Below are positions 42,821 through 51,536 of a stretch of DNA of 64,000 bases, one piece after another. A program made the position numbers and the translations under genes. The notes under the pieces are model-generated. The model searched no databases and was not told the DNA's origin. It was given only the letters and a program-made list of their open reading frames with translations. Source of the DNA: JBBDIK01 sp040880465 (GTDB taxonomy: Bacteria; Actinomycetota; UBA4738; JBBDHU01); contig JBBDIK010000005.1 of the NCBI GenBank assembly GCA_040880465.1, forward strand, positions 1 through 64,000, read 5' to 3'. Each line of letters starts with the position of its first letter. Position 1 is the stretch's first letter.

Positions 42821-42863
42821 CGCAACGCGACCTTTCACGTCGAACGGATGGGATTCTAGAGCG

Positions 42864-42891
42864 AGTATACGCTCGTTCTATACGGACGCAA
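42864..42891 (-). promoter_or_regulatory. Candidate promoter of the KamA-family gene
   Basis: Minus strand TTGCGT (42886-42891), 16-nt spacer, TATACT (42864-42869), giving a leader with the GAAAGG ribosome-binding site. GAGCG-AGTATA-CGCTC is an inverted repeat around the -10 (42859-42874). The rest of the gap to 43035 shows nothing clear. Confidence 0.45.
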
Positions 42892-43035
42892 CGCCTGTTT
42901 GCCGAAGGATATTCGGCATCCATGACTCAAGATCACCCGTCGGCCCAGCTGCGCAGGTACGGGAGGGTGGAACGGGCCTCGGGCGGGGATCGGCCTTCGG
43001 TCCGGGAGGTTCGCCACGTGTGAGAGCATCCGGCC

Positions 43036-43854
43036 GTGGGAAGCGAGACGTATACACACGGACACCATCCATCGGTCCTGCGCAGCCATGAGTGGCGTAC
43101 CGCGGCGAACTCGGCCGCCTACCTGCTGCCCGAACTTGTCGGCGGGCAGCGGCTGCTGGACATCGGGTGCGGGCCGGGAACCCTGACCCTGGACCTGGCC
43201 GAGCGCGTGGCTCCGGAGGAGGTGCTCGCCATCGACCGCGTCGAGAGCGTGCTCGAGGTCGCGCGGGGGAACGCCGAAGGCCGGGGCGTATCGAACGTGC
43301 GGTTCTCGGTCGGTGATGCCTACGATCTGCGAGCGAGCGGACTGGATCTGGGTGATGGCACCTTCGACGTCGTACACATGCACCAAGTGCTTCAGCATCT
43401 CGGGGATCCGGTTGCGGCGATGCGCGAAGCACGCCGTGTGTTGTCGCCCGGCGGGATCTTCGCCGTCAGGGAAAGTCTCTATACCGCGAAGACCTGGACG
43501 CCCGACGATCCTGTGTTGGATCGCTGGCTCGAGATCTACCTCGAAGTTTCGCGGGAGAACAAGGGCGAGCCGGACGCCGGACGGTATCTGCTCTCCTGGG
43601 CCCTGCGAGCCCGCTTCACCGATGTGCGGGTGTCGACGTCGACGTGGACGTTCGCCGACGCGGAGTCCCGAGCCTGGTGGGGCGGTCTGTGGGCGGAGCG
43701 CGTGACGGAATCGGATCTCGCCCGCCAAGCGGTCGAGTACGGCATCACCGACACGTCGGAGCTGCGGCGGATCGCGGATGCATGGCGACGGTGGGCCGAT
43801 GCGCCCGATGGCTTCTTCATGGTGCCGCTGGGTGAGATCCTGGCGCGCAGATGA
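43036..43854 (+). CDS. Class I SAM-dependent methyltransferase (UbiE-like)
   Basis: A 272-aa methyltransferase. Motif I is LLDIGCGPGTLTLDLAERV near residue 41, motif II VLAIDRVESVLEVAR, then FDVVHMHQVLQHLGDPVAAM and LSPGGIFAVRES. The acidic and Trp-rich C-terminal part (AWWGGLWAERV) differs from UbiE/MenG, so a role as the missing menaquinone methylase is only a possibility. The start is GTG 43036. The next methyltransferase overlaps by 4 nt. Confidence 0.85.
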   Translation: MGSETYTHGHHPSVLRSHEWRTAANSAAYLLPELVGGQRLLDIGCGPGTLTLDLAERVAPEEVLAIDRVESVLEVARGNAEGRGVSNVRFSVGDAYDLRASGLDLGDGTFDVVHMHQVLQHLGDPVAAMREARRVLSPGGIFAVRESLYTAKTWTPDDPVLDRWLEIYLEVSRENKGEPDAGRYLLSWALRARFTDVRVSTSTWTFADAESRAWWGGLWAERVTESDLARQAVEYGITDTSELRRIADAWRRWADAPDGFFMVPLGEILARR

Positions 43855-44639
43855 GCGGAAGCGGGCCGAAACAGAGCGGTTCGGACCAGCCACTCCTCTA
43901 TGGGGAACTCGCCGGCTGGTTCCACCTGCTGACGGCACCGGAAGACTACGGGGACGAGGCTGCGGTCTCCCTGGCCGCGATGCGCGAGGCTGCCGAGGGG
44001 CCGATCGAGACGATGCTGGAGTTGGGGTCCGGGGGCGGGAACAGCGCGTCACACCTCAAGGCGCACGTCCGCATGACGCTGACCGACCCGTCGGAGTCGA
44101 TGCTCGCGCAGAGCAGGACGATCAACCCGGAGTGCGAACACATCGTGGGGGACATGCGAACGCTCCGGCTGGACCGTGCGTTCGATGCCGTGTTCGTGCA
44201 CGACGCGGTGTCCTATCTGACGTCTGAGGACGATCTTGCTGCCGCGATCGTGACGGCGTTCGCGCATCTGCGGCCGGGCGGCGTGGCGCTGTTCATCCCC
44301 GACTTCGTCCGCGAACGCTACCGGGACCGGACCGGCTGGGGCGGACACGACGATCCGGCCGGTGACCGCGGCCTGCGGTACGTCGAGTGGATGTGGGACC
44401 CGGATCCGGCCGACGAGACCTACGTAGTGGACTTCGCCTATCTGCTCCGTGGGGGCGAACGTGTCGAGGCGGTGCACGATCGTCACGTCTGCGGGGCGTT
44501 CCGCAGAGCGAGCTGGCTCCGGCTGCTTGCCGAAGCGGGATTCCTGGCTCGCTCGTTCGTGCCGAACGCGGACGAGGACGTTGGGGCCGAGCACTTCTTG
44601 GCGACCCGGCCTGCCGATGGTGTGAGCGGGAACGCTTAG
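43851..44639 (+). CDS. Class I SAM-dependent methyltransferase
   Basis: A 262-aa methyltransferase, overlapping the previous one by 4 nt (coupled). Motifs: YGELAGWFHLLTAPEDY at the start, MLELGSGGGNSASHLKA as the SAM site, FDAVFVHDAVSYLTSEDDL, and LRPGGVALFIPDFVRE. It belongs to the type with an N-terminal YxELAxWF segment that is common for small-molecule methyltransferases; substrate unknown. Its stop interlocks with the transketolase stop in TTAG at 44636-44639. Confidence 0.83.
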   Translation: MSGSGPKQSGSDQPLLYGELAGWFHLLTAPEDYGDEAAVSLAAMREAAEGPIETMLELGSGGGNSASHLKAHVRMTLTDPSESMLAQSRTINPECEHIVGDMRTLRLDRAFDAVFVHDAVSYLTSEDDLAAAIVTAFAHLRPGGVALFIPDFVRERYRDRTGWGGHDDPAGDRGLRYVEWMWDPDPADETYVVDFAYLLRGGERVEAVHDRHVCGAFRRASWLRLLAEAGFLARSFVPNADEDVGAEHFLATRPADGVSGNA

Positions 44640-46630
44640 AGGAGCTCGCGTGCGACCTGGGCGACGTGCTCCGCGGTGAATCCGTACTCGGTCAGTACCG
44701 TCGCGCCCGGTGCCGACGCGCCGAACCGGTCCACGCTCACGATGGCTCCGCCGTCGCCCGTCCATCGTTCCCATCCGAGCGACGCCGCCGCCTCGACCGA
44801 GACGCGGGCGGTGACGTCCGGCGGCAACACCTCGTCGTGGTACTCGGGGTCCTGCGCCGCGAACAGCTCCCAGCAGGGCATCGAGACCACGCGGGCCCGA
44901 ACGCCCTCCGCTGCGAGCATGTCGGCCGCGCCGAGGGCGACCGATACCTCGGAGCCGGTTCCGATGAGGACGAGGTCCGGCAGGGGCTTGTCCGGTCCCC
45001 GTTCGGCGAGTACGTAGGCCCCGCGCTCGAGCGAAGACGCTGCGGGGAACGGCGGCCGGGGAAGGATGGGTAGGTCCTGGCGGGTGACGATGATCGCGGA
45101 AGGTCCGTCCGTCCGCTCGAGGGCAACACGCCACGCGGCGACGGTCTCGTTCGCGTCGCCCGGGCGGATCACCGCCAGTCCGGGGATCGCCCGGAGCGAG
45201 GCGAGGTGCTCGATCGGTTGGTGCGTCGGTCCGTCCTCGCCGAGCCCGATCGAGTCGTGCGAGTACACGAAGATCGTCGGGATCTCCATCAGCGCGGCCA
45301 GGCGTACCGAGTTGCGCATGTAATCCGAGAAGATCAGGAACGTGCCGCCGTACGGCCGTAGTCCGCCGTGCAGCACCATGCCGTTCATCGTGGCGGCCAT
45401 CGCATGTTCGCGGATCCCGTAGTGGATGTAGCGTCCCGGCTTGTGCCGGGCGAAGGCTTCGACCGTGCCGAGCGTGGTGCCGTTCGACGGCGTCAGGTCC
45501 GCCGAACCCCCCACGAGTTCCGGGACGGCGTTGGCTAGTACGGCGAGGGTCTGCTGCTGCGCCTTGCGGGTCGCCATCTTCTCGCCCTCGATCGTGGGGA
45601 GCCGCTCGTCGAGATCGGAAGGGAGCTCTCTGGCAAGGCGCCGATGCCACTCTGCTGCGGACGCGGGTTCCGCGGTTGCCCACTCCTCGAATCTGGCCTG
45701 CCACGCTTCCTGGAGCCCTGCGCCCCGCGAGACCGCGAGCTCCATATGGTCGGCGGCCTCCGTTGGTACGTGGAACGGATCCGACGGCCACCCGATCGAG
45801 GCTTTCCACGCCGCCGTCTCTTCGGGCCCGAGGGGCTCGCCGTGGGCGGAGGCAGTGTCCTGCTTGGTCGGCGCGCCGTACCCGATGTGGGTGCGGCAGA
45901 TGATCAGCGATGGCTGCGCGGTCTCGGCTTTGGCTTCGTGGAACGCCCGGTCGATGGCTTCGAGGTCGTTGCCGTCGGCGACGCGGAGCACGTGCCATCC
46001 GTACGCCGCGAACCGTTCCGCCACCTGGTCCGTGTAGGCGAGTTCGGTCGGGCCGTCGATGGTGATGTGATTGTCGTCGTAGAGGAAGATGAGCTTGCCG
46101 ATGCCGAGGTGGCCGGCCAGCGACGCAGCCTCGTGGGAGATCCCCTCCATGAGGTCACCGTCGGAGCAGAACCCGAACGTGTGATGGTCGACGATGGTGC
46201 GCTCGGGCGTGTTGAAGTCCGTCGCCATCAACTCTTCGGCCATCGACATGCCGACGGCGTTCGCGAACCCTTGGCCGAGCGGACCGGTCGTCGTCTCCAC
46301 GCCGGGAGCGTGACCCAACTCGGGGTGTCCGGGCGTTCGCGATCCCCACTGGCGGAACCCTTGGAGGTCCTCGATCGTGAGGTCGTAGCCGGTCAGGTGG
46401 AGCATCGCGTACAGGAGTGCCGACGCGTGACCGCACGAGAGGACGAACCGGTCGCGATCGGGCCAATGCGGGTCCCTCGGGTTGAAGCGCAGATGGCGCG
46501 TCCACAGCACGTACGCGGCCGGCGCGAGCCCCATCGGGGTCCCGGGGTGGCCCGACTTCGCCTTCTCGACTGCGTCTACGGCGAGCGTTCGGATGGTGTT
46601 GATGCAGAGCTGGTCCAGCTCGGGAGACAC
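44636..46630 (-). CDS. tkt: Transketolase
   Basis: A thiamine-diphosphate enzyme of the pentose phosphate pathway, 664 aa. Landmarks: LCINTIRTLAVDAVEKAKSG, HPGTPMGLAPAAYVLW, GPLGQGFANAVGMSMAEE, the ThDP motif starting GDLMEGISHEAASLAGHLG, and YGIREHAMAATMNGM. GTG 46630 is chosen because family homology begins within a few residues (SPELDQLC). A longer frame starts at TTG 46672, but its first 14 codons contain a perfect 10-bp inverted repeat and lack the usual codon bias. The cupredoxin gene lies upstream. Confidence 0.93.
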   Translation of the reverse strand: MSPELDQLCINTIRTLAVDAVEKAKSGHPGTPMGLAPAAYVLWTRHLRFNPRDPHWPDRDRFVLSCGHASALLYAMLHLTGYDLTIEDLQGFRQWGSRTPGHPELGHAPGVETTTGPLGQGFANAVGMSMAEELMATDFNTPERTIVDHHTFGFCSDGDLMEGISHEAASLAGHLGIGKLIFLYDDNHITIDGPTELAYTDQVAERFAAYGWHVLRVADGNDLEAIDRAFHEAKAETAQPSLIICRTHIGYGAPTKQDTASAHGEPLGPEETAAWKASIGWPSDPFHVPTEAADHMELAVSRGAGLQEAWQARFEEWATAEPASAAEWHRRLARELPSDLDERLPTIEGEKMATRKAQQQTLAVLANAVPELVGGSADLTPSNGTTLGTVEAFARHKPGRYIHYGIREHAMAATMNGMVLHGGLRPYGGTFLIFSDYMRNSVRLAALMEIPTIFVYSHDSIGLGEDGPTHQPIEHLASLRAIPGLAVIRPGDANETVAAWRVALERTDGPSAIIVTRQDLPILPRPPFPAASSLERGAYVLAERGPDKPLPDLVLIGTGSEVSVALGAADMLAAEGVRARVVSMPCWELFAAQDPEYHDEVLPPDVTARVSVEAAASLGWERWTGDGGAIVSVDRFGASAPGATVLTEYGFTAEHVAQVARELL

Positions 46631-46660
46631 GGAAGCCGGCCCCGCGTCAGGCCGGCTTCC
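46631..46660 (-). other. Perfect 10-bp inverted repeat at the start of tkt
   Basis: GGAAGCCGGC, 10-nt loop, GCCGGCTTCC, directly abutting GTG 46630. It may terminate the cupredoxin transcript or control tkt translation; no T-tract follows. Confidence 0.6.
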
Positions 46661-46683
46661 ATCTTCGTCCAAGGTCGTGTTCC

Positions 46684-47166
46684 CTAGGAGGCGGTGATGC
46701 CTGCGTACATGCCCGCTTCGTAGTGGCCGGGCAAGTTGCAGATCACGACGTACTTCCCGGCTTCGAGCGCAGCGGTGAGGTCCTTCGAGCTCCCGGCCGT
46801 GACGTCCTCGACCTCTCCGAGGTTCGCCTTGATGCTCGGGTCGCCTTCGTCCACGATACCGTCCTTCACCGGCAGGGCGTCCGGCGCTGCGTCGGTCTCG
46901 AGGATGACGAATTCATGCGTCGACGGGCCGTCGTTCGTGACGTTGAAGGTTGTCTCCCCGGCCACGAGGTCGCTGCTGTCCAGCGTGATGGAGAAGTCGG
47001 CTTCGGTCGCGGCCACCGGTGCGCTGTGGGGTTCCGCTTCACTCGGAGCCGGCGCGGCGCTGGTCTCGGCGGGTGCCGGCGCGGGCGCGGGCGTGGACCC
47101 GCCGCTGCAGGCGGCGAGCGTGATCATCGCTACAGCTCCGAGGGCGATCGGTGCGTTCCTGAGCAT
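46684..47166 (-). CDS. Cupredoxin-type lipoprotein
   Basis: A 160-aa exported copper protein. Signal peptide ends AMITLAAC with the lipobox Cys near residue 20, followed by a Pro/Ala/Glu linker (TPAPAPAPAETSAAPAPSEA). The cupredoxin fold has copper ligands His in GPSTHEFVI, Cys and His in VICNLPGHYEAGM, and Met at the end of that motif (C-x4-H-x4-M). It is probably a small extracytoplasmic electron carrier. ATG 47166 is chosen for the signal peptide and the G-rich ribosome-binding site. Confidence 0.86.
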   Translation of the reverse strand: MLRNAPIALGAVAMITLAACSGGSTPAPAPAPAETSAAPAPSEAEPHSAPVAATEADFSITLDSSDLVAGETTFNVTNDGPSTHEFVILETDAAPDALPVKDGIVDEGDPSIKANLGEVEDVTAGSSKDLTAALEAGKYVVICNLPGHYEAGMYAGITAS

Positions 47167-47263
47167 GGTCCCCCCTCTCCCTTGGCCCAGACTTGGGCCC
47201 ATCCGTCCGCATCCTACAGAACGCCATCCATGCGGGCGCCTTCGGGCCCTAGGCCTCATCTCC

Positions 47264-47572
47264 TTAGCCACCTCGGAGCTGCGCCTGGCGGCGGTTCGAC
47301 CAGAGGATCGCCGGCCCGAGCAGGGCGAAGAAGAGGATGAAACACGCCCAATAGACCCAAGCCGGGACGACGCCGGTCAGCCAGAGGGCGAGTGGGATGG
47401 CGATGAGTCCGACGATGGCTACCCAGGCGCCAACGGTGACCCGGATCACGAACCGGCGTTCTTCGGGGGTGGTCGTGGCGCGAAGGGATCTCACGCTCCC
47501 GTAGATCCCGCCCGCGATGCCGAACGTCGCTCCGATGAAGCCGCCGATGAGGCCCACCGTGCCCGGGTCCAT
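47264..47572 (-). CDS. Small membrane protein, 102 aa
   Basis: Three hydrophobic segments: a glycine-rich GLIGGFIGATFGIAGGIYG near the start, WVAIVGLIAIPLALWLTGVV and VYWACFILFFALLGPAILW. It ends in basic NRRQAQLRGG. Function unknown. ATG 47572 is chosen because TAGCGT lies 7 nt upstream; an earlier in-frame ATG at 47593 overlaps that box. It shares a compact bidirectional promoter with the LLM oxidoreductase gene. Confidence 0.68.
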   Translation of the reverse strand: MDPGTVGLIGGFIGATFGIAGGIYGSVRSLRATTTPEERRFVIRVTVGAWVAIVGLIAIPLALWLTGVVPAWVYWACFILFFALLGPAILWSNRRQAQLRGG

Positions 47573-47578
47573 GCCCGC

Positions 47579-47585
47579 TACGCTA
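47579..47585. promoter_or_regulatory. Bidirectional leaderless promoter
   Basis: The 7 bp TACGCTA read TACGCT on the plus strand (7 nt before ATG 47592) and TAGCGT on the minus strand (7 nt before ATG 47572). One overlapping -10 element would serve two divergent leaderless genes whose start codons are only 19 bp apart. Confidence 0.55.
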
Positions 47586-47591
47586 TCTCCC

Positions 47592-48506
47592 ATGGTGTTG
47601 GAAGGGAATCCCGTGGCCCGGGCCGAACTCGCGGCTCGGCTCGGCCCGGTCGGCTGCTGGACGTTCCAGCTCGACGGTCTCCCGGCAAGCCGATCCCAGG
47701 AGCTGGTCTCCGAGCTGGAGGAGCTGGGCTACGGTGCGGTCTGGATCCCCGAGGGCTTCGGGAGCAAGGAGGCGTTCGCCCACGCGGGCCTGCTGCTGGC
47801 CGGGGCCCGATCGATCGTCGTCGCGACCGGCATCGCCAGCATCTGGGCCCGCGACCCGATGGCGATGTCCAACGGCTCTCGCGCCCTGGCCGAGGCCTAC
47901 CCCGGACGGTTCCTGCTGGGGATCGGGGTCTCCCATCAGGTCCGTGCAGAGGGGCGCGGGCACGTCTGGGGCAAGCCCTATTCGAAGAAGAAGGCGTATC
48001 TGGACTCGATGGACCGAGCGCCGCATCCGGACATCACGCCGGAGTGTCCCCGCGTGCTGGCCGCGCTTGGGCCGAAGATGCTCGAGCTGGCCCGCGACCG
48101 CGCCTCCGGTGCGCATCCGTATTTCGTTCCGGTCGAGCACACCGCACGTGCGAGGGACACCCTCGGTCCCGATCGGTTCCTTGCCCCCGAACAACTGGCG
48201 GTACTCGAGAGCGATCCGTCGAAGGCCCGCGCGATCGGACGGGAGTTCATGAGTCACTACCTCACGCTCCCGAACTACGCGAACAACCTGAAGCGGTTCG
48301 GGTGGAGCGAAGAAGACATGACCCCGCCGTATCCGGATGTCTTCGTGGATGCGCTGGTGGCGTGGGGCGATGTCGAGGCGATCCGTCAGCGTGTCGGAGA
48401 ACACCGGGAGGCCGGGGCTGATCACGTCGCGTTGCAGATCGTCCGTGAGGACGCCACCGTCTTCCCGATCGAGGAGCTCCGCGAACTCGCGCCCGCTCTC
48501 ACGTAG
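47592..48506 (+). CDS. LLM-class F420-dependent oxidoreductase
   Basis: A 304-aa luciferase-like TIM-barrel protein. Recognisable parts: VGCWTFQLDGLPASRS near the start, ELEELGYGAVWIPEGFG, VATGIASIWARDPMAMSNGS, RFLLGIGVSHQ, and LAALGPKMLELARDRASGAH. Actinobacterial members commonly use F420; the substrate is unknown. It is leaderless, sharing a -10 with the divergent small membrane protein. It converges directly on the TetR gene: their stop codons abut at 48506/48507. Confidence 0.87.
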   Translation: MVLEGNPVARAELAARLGPVGCWTFQLDGLPASRSQELVSELEELGYGAVWIPEGFGSKEAFAHAGLLLAGARSIVVATGIASIWARDPMAMSNGSRALAEAYPGRFLLGIGVSHQVRAEGRGHVWGKPYSKKKAYLDSMDRAPHPDITPECPRVLAALGPKMLELARDRASGAHPYFVPVEHTARARDTLGPDRFLAPEQLAVLESDPSKARAIGREFMSHYLTLPNYANNLKRFGWSEEDMTPPYPDVFVDALVAWGDVEAIRQRVGEHREAGADHVALQIVREDATVFPIEELRELAPALT

Positions 48507-49178
48507 CTAGCCGACGTCGCGGCCCTCCGGGACGCGGCCGCGGAGGCCGCGGATCATGACCTCGATCCCGAAATCGAAGTCCGCCTCCGTGCCGGGGGCG
48601 CAGATCTCCGGCACCAGTTGCTTGAGGTTGGGAAGTTCGTCGGGGATCACGGCGGTGACGGCATCCACGTCGATGTCGTCGCCGAGCGACATGATGCCGC
48701 GGGTCTCCATCATGACGTAGCCGATGATGAACCCCCCGAACATCCGGTATGCGGTGACGACCTCCTGGTCGGACAGGCCGATCGACCGCAGCGTCGCGAG
48801 CGCAGTGTCCAGAGGCAGGAGCGATTCCATCCGTGTCGACGGTTGCGTGTTCTCTGCGAGCAGCTGGATCACGTCGGGGTGGGCCAGGAGGGCCGCCCGG
48901 TAGGAGCGGGCGAGGAGCCGGATCTGCTGTTCCCAGTCGCCGACATCGCCGGGAGGCAGCGCGAAGTCGCCGAAGACGGCATCGATCATGGCGGTCACCA
49001 GGTCGTCCTTGTCCGCGACGTGGTTGTACAGGGACATCGCCTCGACGCCGAGTTCCCGTCCGATGCGTCGCATCGTGACCGCGCCGTACCCCTCCGCATC
49101 CATGACCTGGACGGCGGTTTCGGCGACCCGGTCACGGGTCAGCGGCTCGCGGGTCGTGGACTTCGGCGGTTGGCTCAT
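48507..49178 (-). CDS. TetR family transcriptional regulator
   Basis: A 223-aa repressor. N-terminal helix-turn-helix: LTRDRVAETAVQVMDAEGYG, then MRRIGRELGVEAMSLYNHV. The C-terminal ligand domain is of the TetR_C (tetracycline-type) layout with MFGGFIIGYVMMETRG. ATG 49178 has GGAGGAAGCAGG upstream. An inverted repeat 42 bp upstream is a likely operator; it also lies before the aminotransferase gene, which could be the target. Confidence 0.87.
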   Translation of the reverse strand: MSQPPKSTTREPLTRDRVAETAVQVMDAEGYGAVTMRRIGRELGVEAMSLYNHVADKDDLVTAMIDAVFGDFALPPGDVGDWEQQIRLLARSYRAALLAHPDVIQLLAENTQPSTRMESLLPLDTALATLRSIGLSDQEVVTAYRMFGGFIIGYVMMETRGIMSLGDDIDVDAVTAVIPDELPNLKQLVPEICAPGTEADFDFGIEVMIRGLRGRVPEGRDVG

Positions 49179-49220
49179 CCGGGAACCTGCTTCCTCCACC
49201 GGGGGGGACTCCTCCGGATA

Positions 49221-49233
49221 CTTACATCGTAAG
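49221..49233. promoter_or_regulatory. Inverted repeat, candidate TetR operator
   Basis: CTTAC-ATC-GTAAG, a perfect 5-bp inverted repeat with a 3-nt centre in the divergent region between the TetR gene and the aminotransferase gene. The minus strand reads TACGAT, a possible -10, within it. Confidence 0.45.
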
Positions 49234-49353
49234 GCACACCGGCGGACAAGAGCCGGTAAGGGCCGACAGGGCCGGCCCCGGCCGACCCGGCCTCGGGGAC
49301 CGTCGCCGATTCCGCTACCATGGGCGTCCCGAAACGTGCCTAGAGGAGGAACG

Positions 49354-50448
49354 ATGCACAGCGACCGCTTGCTGCTGGGTCCCGGACCGAGCAATCCCTA
49401 CCCGGAGGTCTACGAAGCCTTCATGCGCCCGATGCTCGGACACCTGGACCCCGAGTTCCTCGGGCTCCTCGACGAGACCTGCGACATGCTCCGTACGGCA
49501 TTCAAGACGGACAACGCGGTGACGTTCCCCGTATCGGCGACCGGTTCCGCGGGCATGGAAGCCTGCTTCGTCAACCTCGTGGAGCCCGGCGACAAGGTCA
49601 TCATCGGGGTGAACGGTGTGTTCGGCGGCCGGATGTGCGAGGTGGCCGAGCGCTGTGGAGCTGAGGTGATCCGCATCGATTTCGACTGGGGAACGCCGGT
49701 CGACCCCCAGGCGCTACTCGACGCGCAGAGGGCGAACCCCGACGCGAAACTGGTCGGCGTCGTACACGCCGAGACGTCCGTCGGTGTGCGCAGCGACATC
49801 GAACCCCTGAAGGTGCTCCAGGACACCGACACGTTCCTGCTGATCGACTGCGTGACCTCGCTCGGTGGTCTGCCGCTCGAGATCGACGCCTGGGGGGTGG
49901 ACGCGGCGTACTCCGGTACGCAGAAGTGCCTCGGCGTTCCCCCGGGTCTGTCGCCGGTGACGTTCAGCGCGCGCGCCGTCGAGTTCGCGACGAAGAAGCG
50001 GAAGAAGCCGGTGCAGTCGTGGTACCTGGACGTCGGCATGATCGGTGCCTATATCGGCAGCGACCGCAAGTACCACCACACCGCGCCCGTTTCGATGGTC
50101 TACGGGTTGCACGCGGGCTTGAAGGTGGTGCTGGACGAGGGCCTGGAGAACGTACAGCAGCGGCACGCTCGCGTCTCGGCGATGCTGGCGGAGAACCTCG
50201 CCCGCTTCGGCCTCAAGCCGTTCGCGCAGGAGGGCTACCGCCTGCCGCAGCTCACCAGCGTCTGGATCCCGGAGGGACTCGATGACGGGGGAACCCGCAA
50301 GAAGCTGCTGATGGACTACAACATCGAGGTCGGTGGCGGGCTCGGCGACGTCGCGGGCAAGATCTGGCGCATCGGGCTCATGGGGCACAACGCCCGTGAA
50401 GGCTCTGTCGCCGCGCTCCTGGGCGCCCTGGAGCAGGTCCTCGCGTAG
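49354..50448 (+). CDS. Class V aminotransferase (alanine-glyoxylate / serine-pyruvate type)
   Basis: A 364-aa PLP enzyme. It opens LLLGPGPSNPYPEVYEAFMR. The PLP Lys is in AYSGTQKCLGVPPGLSPV, with the cofactor Asp in LLIDCVTSLGGLPLEID. VGGGLGDVAGKIWRIGLMGH ends the small domain. Family members transaminate glyoxylate with alanine or serine, or (S)-ureidoglycine. ATG 49354 follows TAGAGGAGGAACG, a strong ribosome-binding site. The TetR gene is divergent. Confidence 0.9.
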   Translation: MHSDRLLLGPGPSNPYPEVYEAFMRPMLGHLDPEFLGLLDETCDMLRTAFKTDNAVTFPVSATGSAGMEACFVNLVEPGDKVIIGVNGVFGGRMCEVAERCGAEVIRIDFDWGTPVDPQALLDAQRANPDAKLVGVVHAETSVGVRSDIEPLKVLQDTDTFLLIDCVTSLGGLPLEIDAWGVDAAYSGTQKCLGVPPGLSPVTFSARAVEFATKKRKKPVQSWYLDVGMIGAYIGSDRKYHHTAPVSMVYGLHAGLKVVLDEGLENVQQRHARVSAMLAENLARFGLKPFAQEGYRLPQLTSVWIPEGLDDGGTRKKLLMDYNIEVGGGLGDVAGKIWRIGLMGHNAREGSVAALLGALEQVLA

Positions 50449-50459
50449 GCGGAGGCCCG

Positions 50460-51536
50460 CTACAGGAAGTCGGACTCCACGGGCGCGATGTCGTAGCCGT
50501 GCCGCCGGATCTCGCGGACCAGATCCGGAAGTGCCGAGATGGTTGCGCGTGCGTCACCGCCGCCGTCATGCAGGAGCACGATCCCGCCCGGCCGGAGACG
50601 GTTGATCGCCGCGTTCACGATGTGGTGCGGTGTGATGCCCTCGATGAAGTCGCCCGTTCCGATCGACCACATCACCGTCCGCATCCCCGCCTGCTCCGCG
50701 ATCTCGACGACCTGATCGTCATAGCTGCCGCCCGGCGGGCGGAAGAGGTAGGGGTGGACGCCGAGGTCCTCGAGGATCTTGATCGGGGCGGTGACCTGAT
50801 GCTCGAGTTCGCCCGTCGGCAGGTCCTTGAACGGCGGCGTGATCGGGTGGCTCCAGGAGTGTGTGCCGACGGTGTGGCCGGCCTCGAGGATGTCGCGGAC
50901 GAGGTTCGGGTAGCGCTGGGCGTAGATCCCGACGACGAAGAAGGTCGCTTCGACCTTCTCCTCCCTCAGGATCCGCAGGATCTGGGGGGTGCCGTCCGGA
51001 TCGGGTCCGTCATCGAACGTGAGGGCGAGCGCTTTGGGATGTGAGCGTCCCTTGGTCACGTGGAACTTGGCCGAGACGACCTTGCCGGAGACTTCGCCGA
51101 CCGCGGTGACCAAGACCCCGTCCTCCCCACCGAGGATGAACTGCGGGTTGTTTGGGCGCGTGGCCTTCGCCCGCTCCCGGATGACGTCCTCGCGGCGATC
51201 GCCGGCGTCTTCGGCGACGACGACGGCCCCGTCCGGAAGCGTTGCATCCGGCTCGGCGGGGGCTCCGTCGATGCGCAGGGTGGGAGGGACGGCATGCCGC
51301 TCGAGCAGATCCCCGTCCACGTCGAGAAGGCGTCCACGTCGGAGCGTGATGCCCGCGGTGGCGAGGGCATCCGCAACGGACGCGCCCCTGGCGAGCTGCA
51401 CCTCGGAACCGTTGACGACCACGGTGATCTGGCTGCCTCCGCGCTGCGGCGGTGGGAGGCTCGGCTGCACGACCCTCGTGCATGCCGCCAGCGCGAGCGC
51501 AGCCGCGGAGACCAGCAGTTCTCTGCGGCTCGCCAT
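50460..51536 (-). CDS. Polysaccharide deacetylase lipoprotein (copy A)
   Basis: 358 aa. Signal peptide ends ALALAAC (Cys19). A small N-terminal domain (about 35-100, with ITVVVNGSEVQLARGASVADAL) resembles the DUF348/ubiquitin-like repeats of cell-wall enzymes. A NodB deacetylase domain follows: LALTFDDGPDPDGTP, GTHSWSHPITPP, FRPPGGSYDDQV and IVLLHDGGGDAR. It should remove acetyl groups from peptidoglycan or another cell-wall glycan. Same layout as the next gene; the two overlap by one base at 51536. Confidence 0.88.
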   Translation of the reverse strand: MASRRELLVSAAALALAACTRVVQPSLPPPQRGGSQITVVVNGSEVQLARGASVADALATAGITLRRGRLLDVDGDLLERHAVPPTLRIDGAPAEPDATLPDGAVVVAEDAGDRREDVIRERAKATRPNNPQFILGGEDGVLVTAVGEVSGKVVSAKFHVTKGRSHPKALALTFDDGPDPDGTPQILRILREEKVEATFFVVGIYAQRYPNLVRDILEAGHTVGTHSWSHPITPPFKDLPTGELEHQVTAPIKILEDLGVHPYLFRPPGGSYDDQVVEIAEQAGMRTVMWSIGTGDFIEGITPHHIVNAAINRLRPGGIVLLHDGGGDARATISALPDLVREIRRHGYDIAPVESDFL

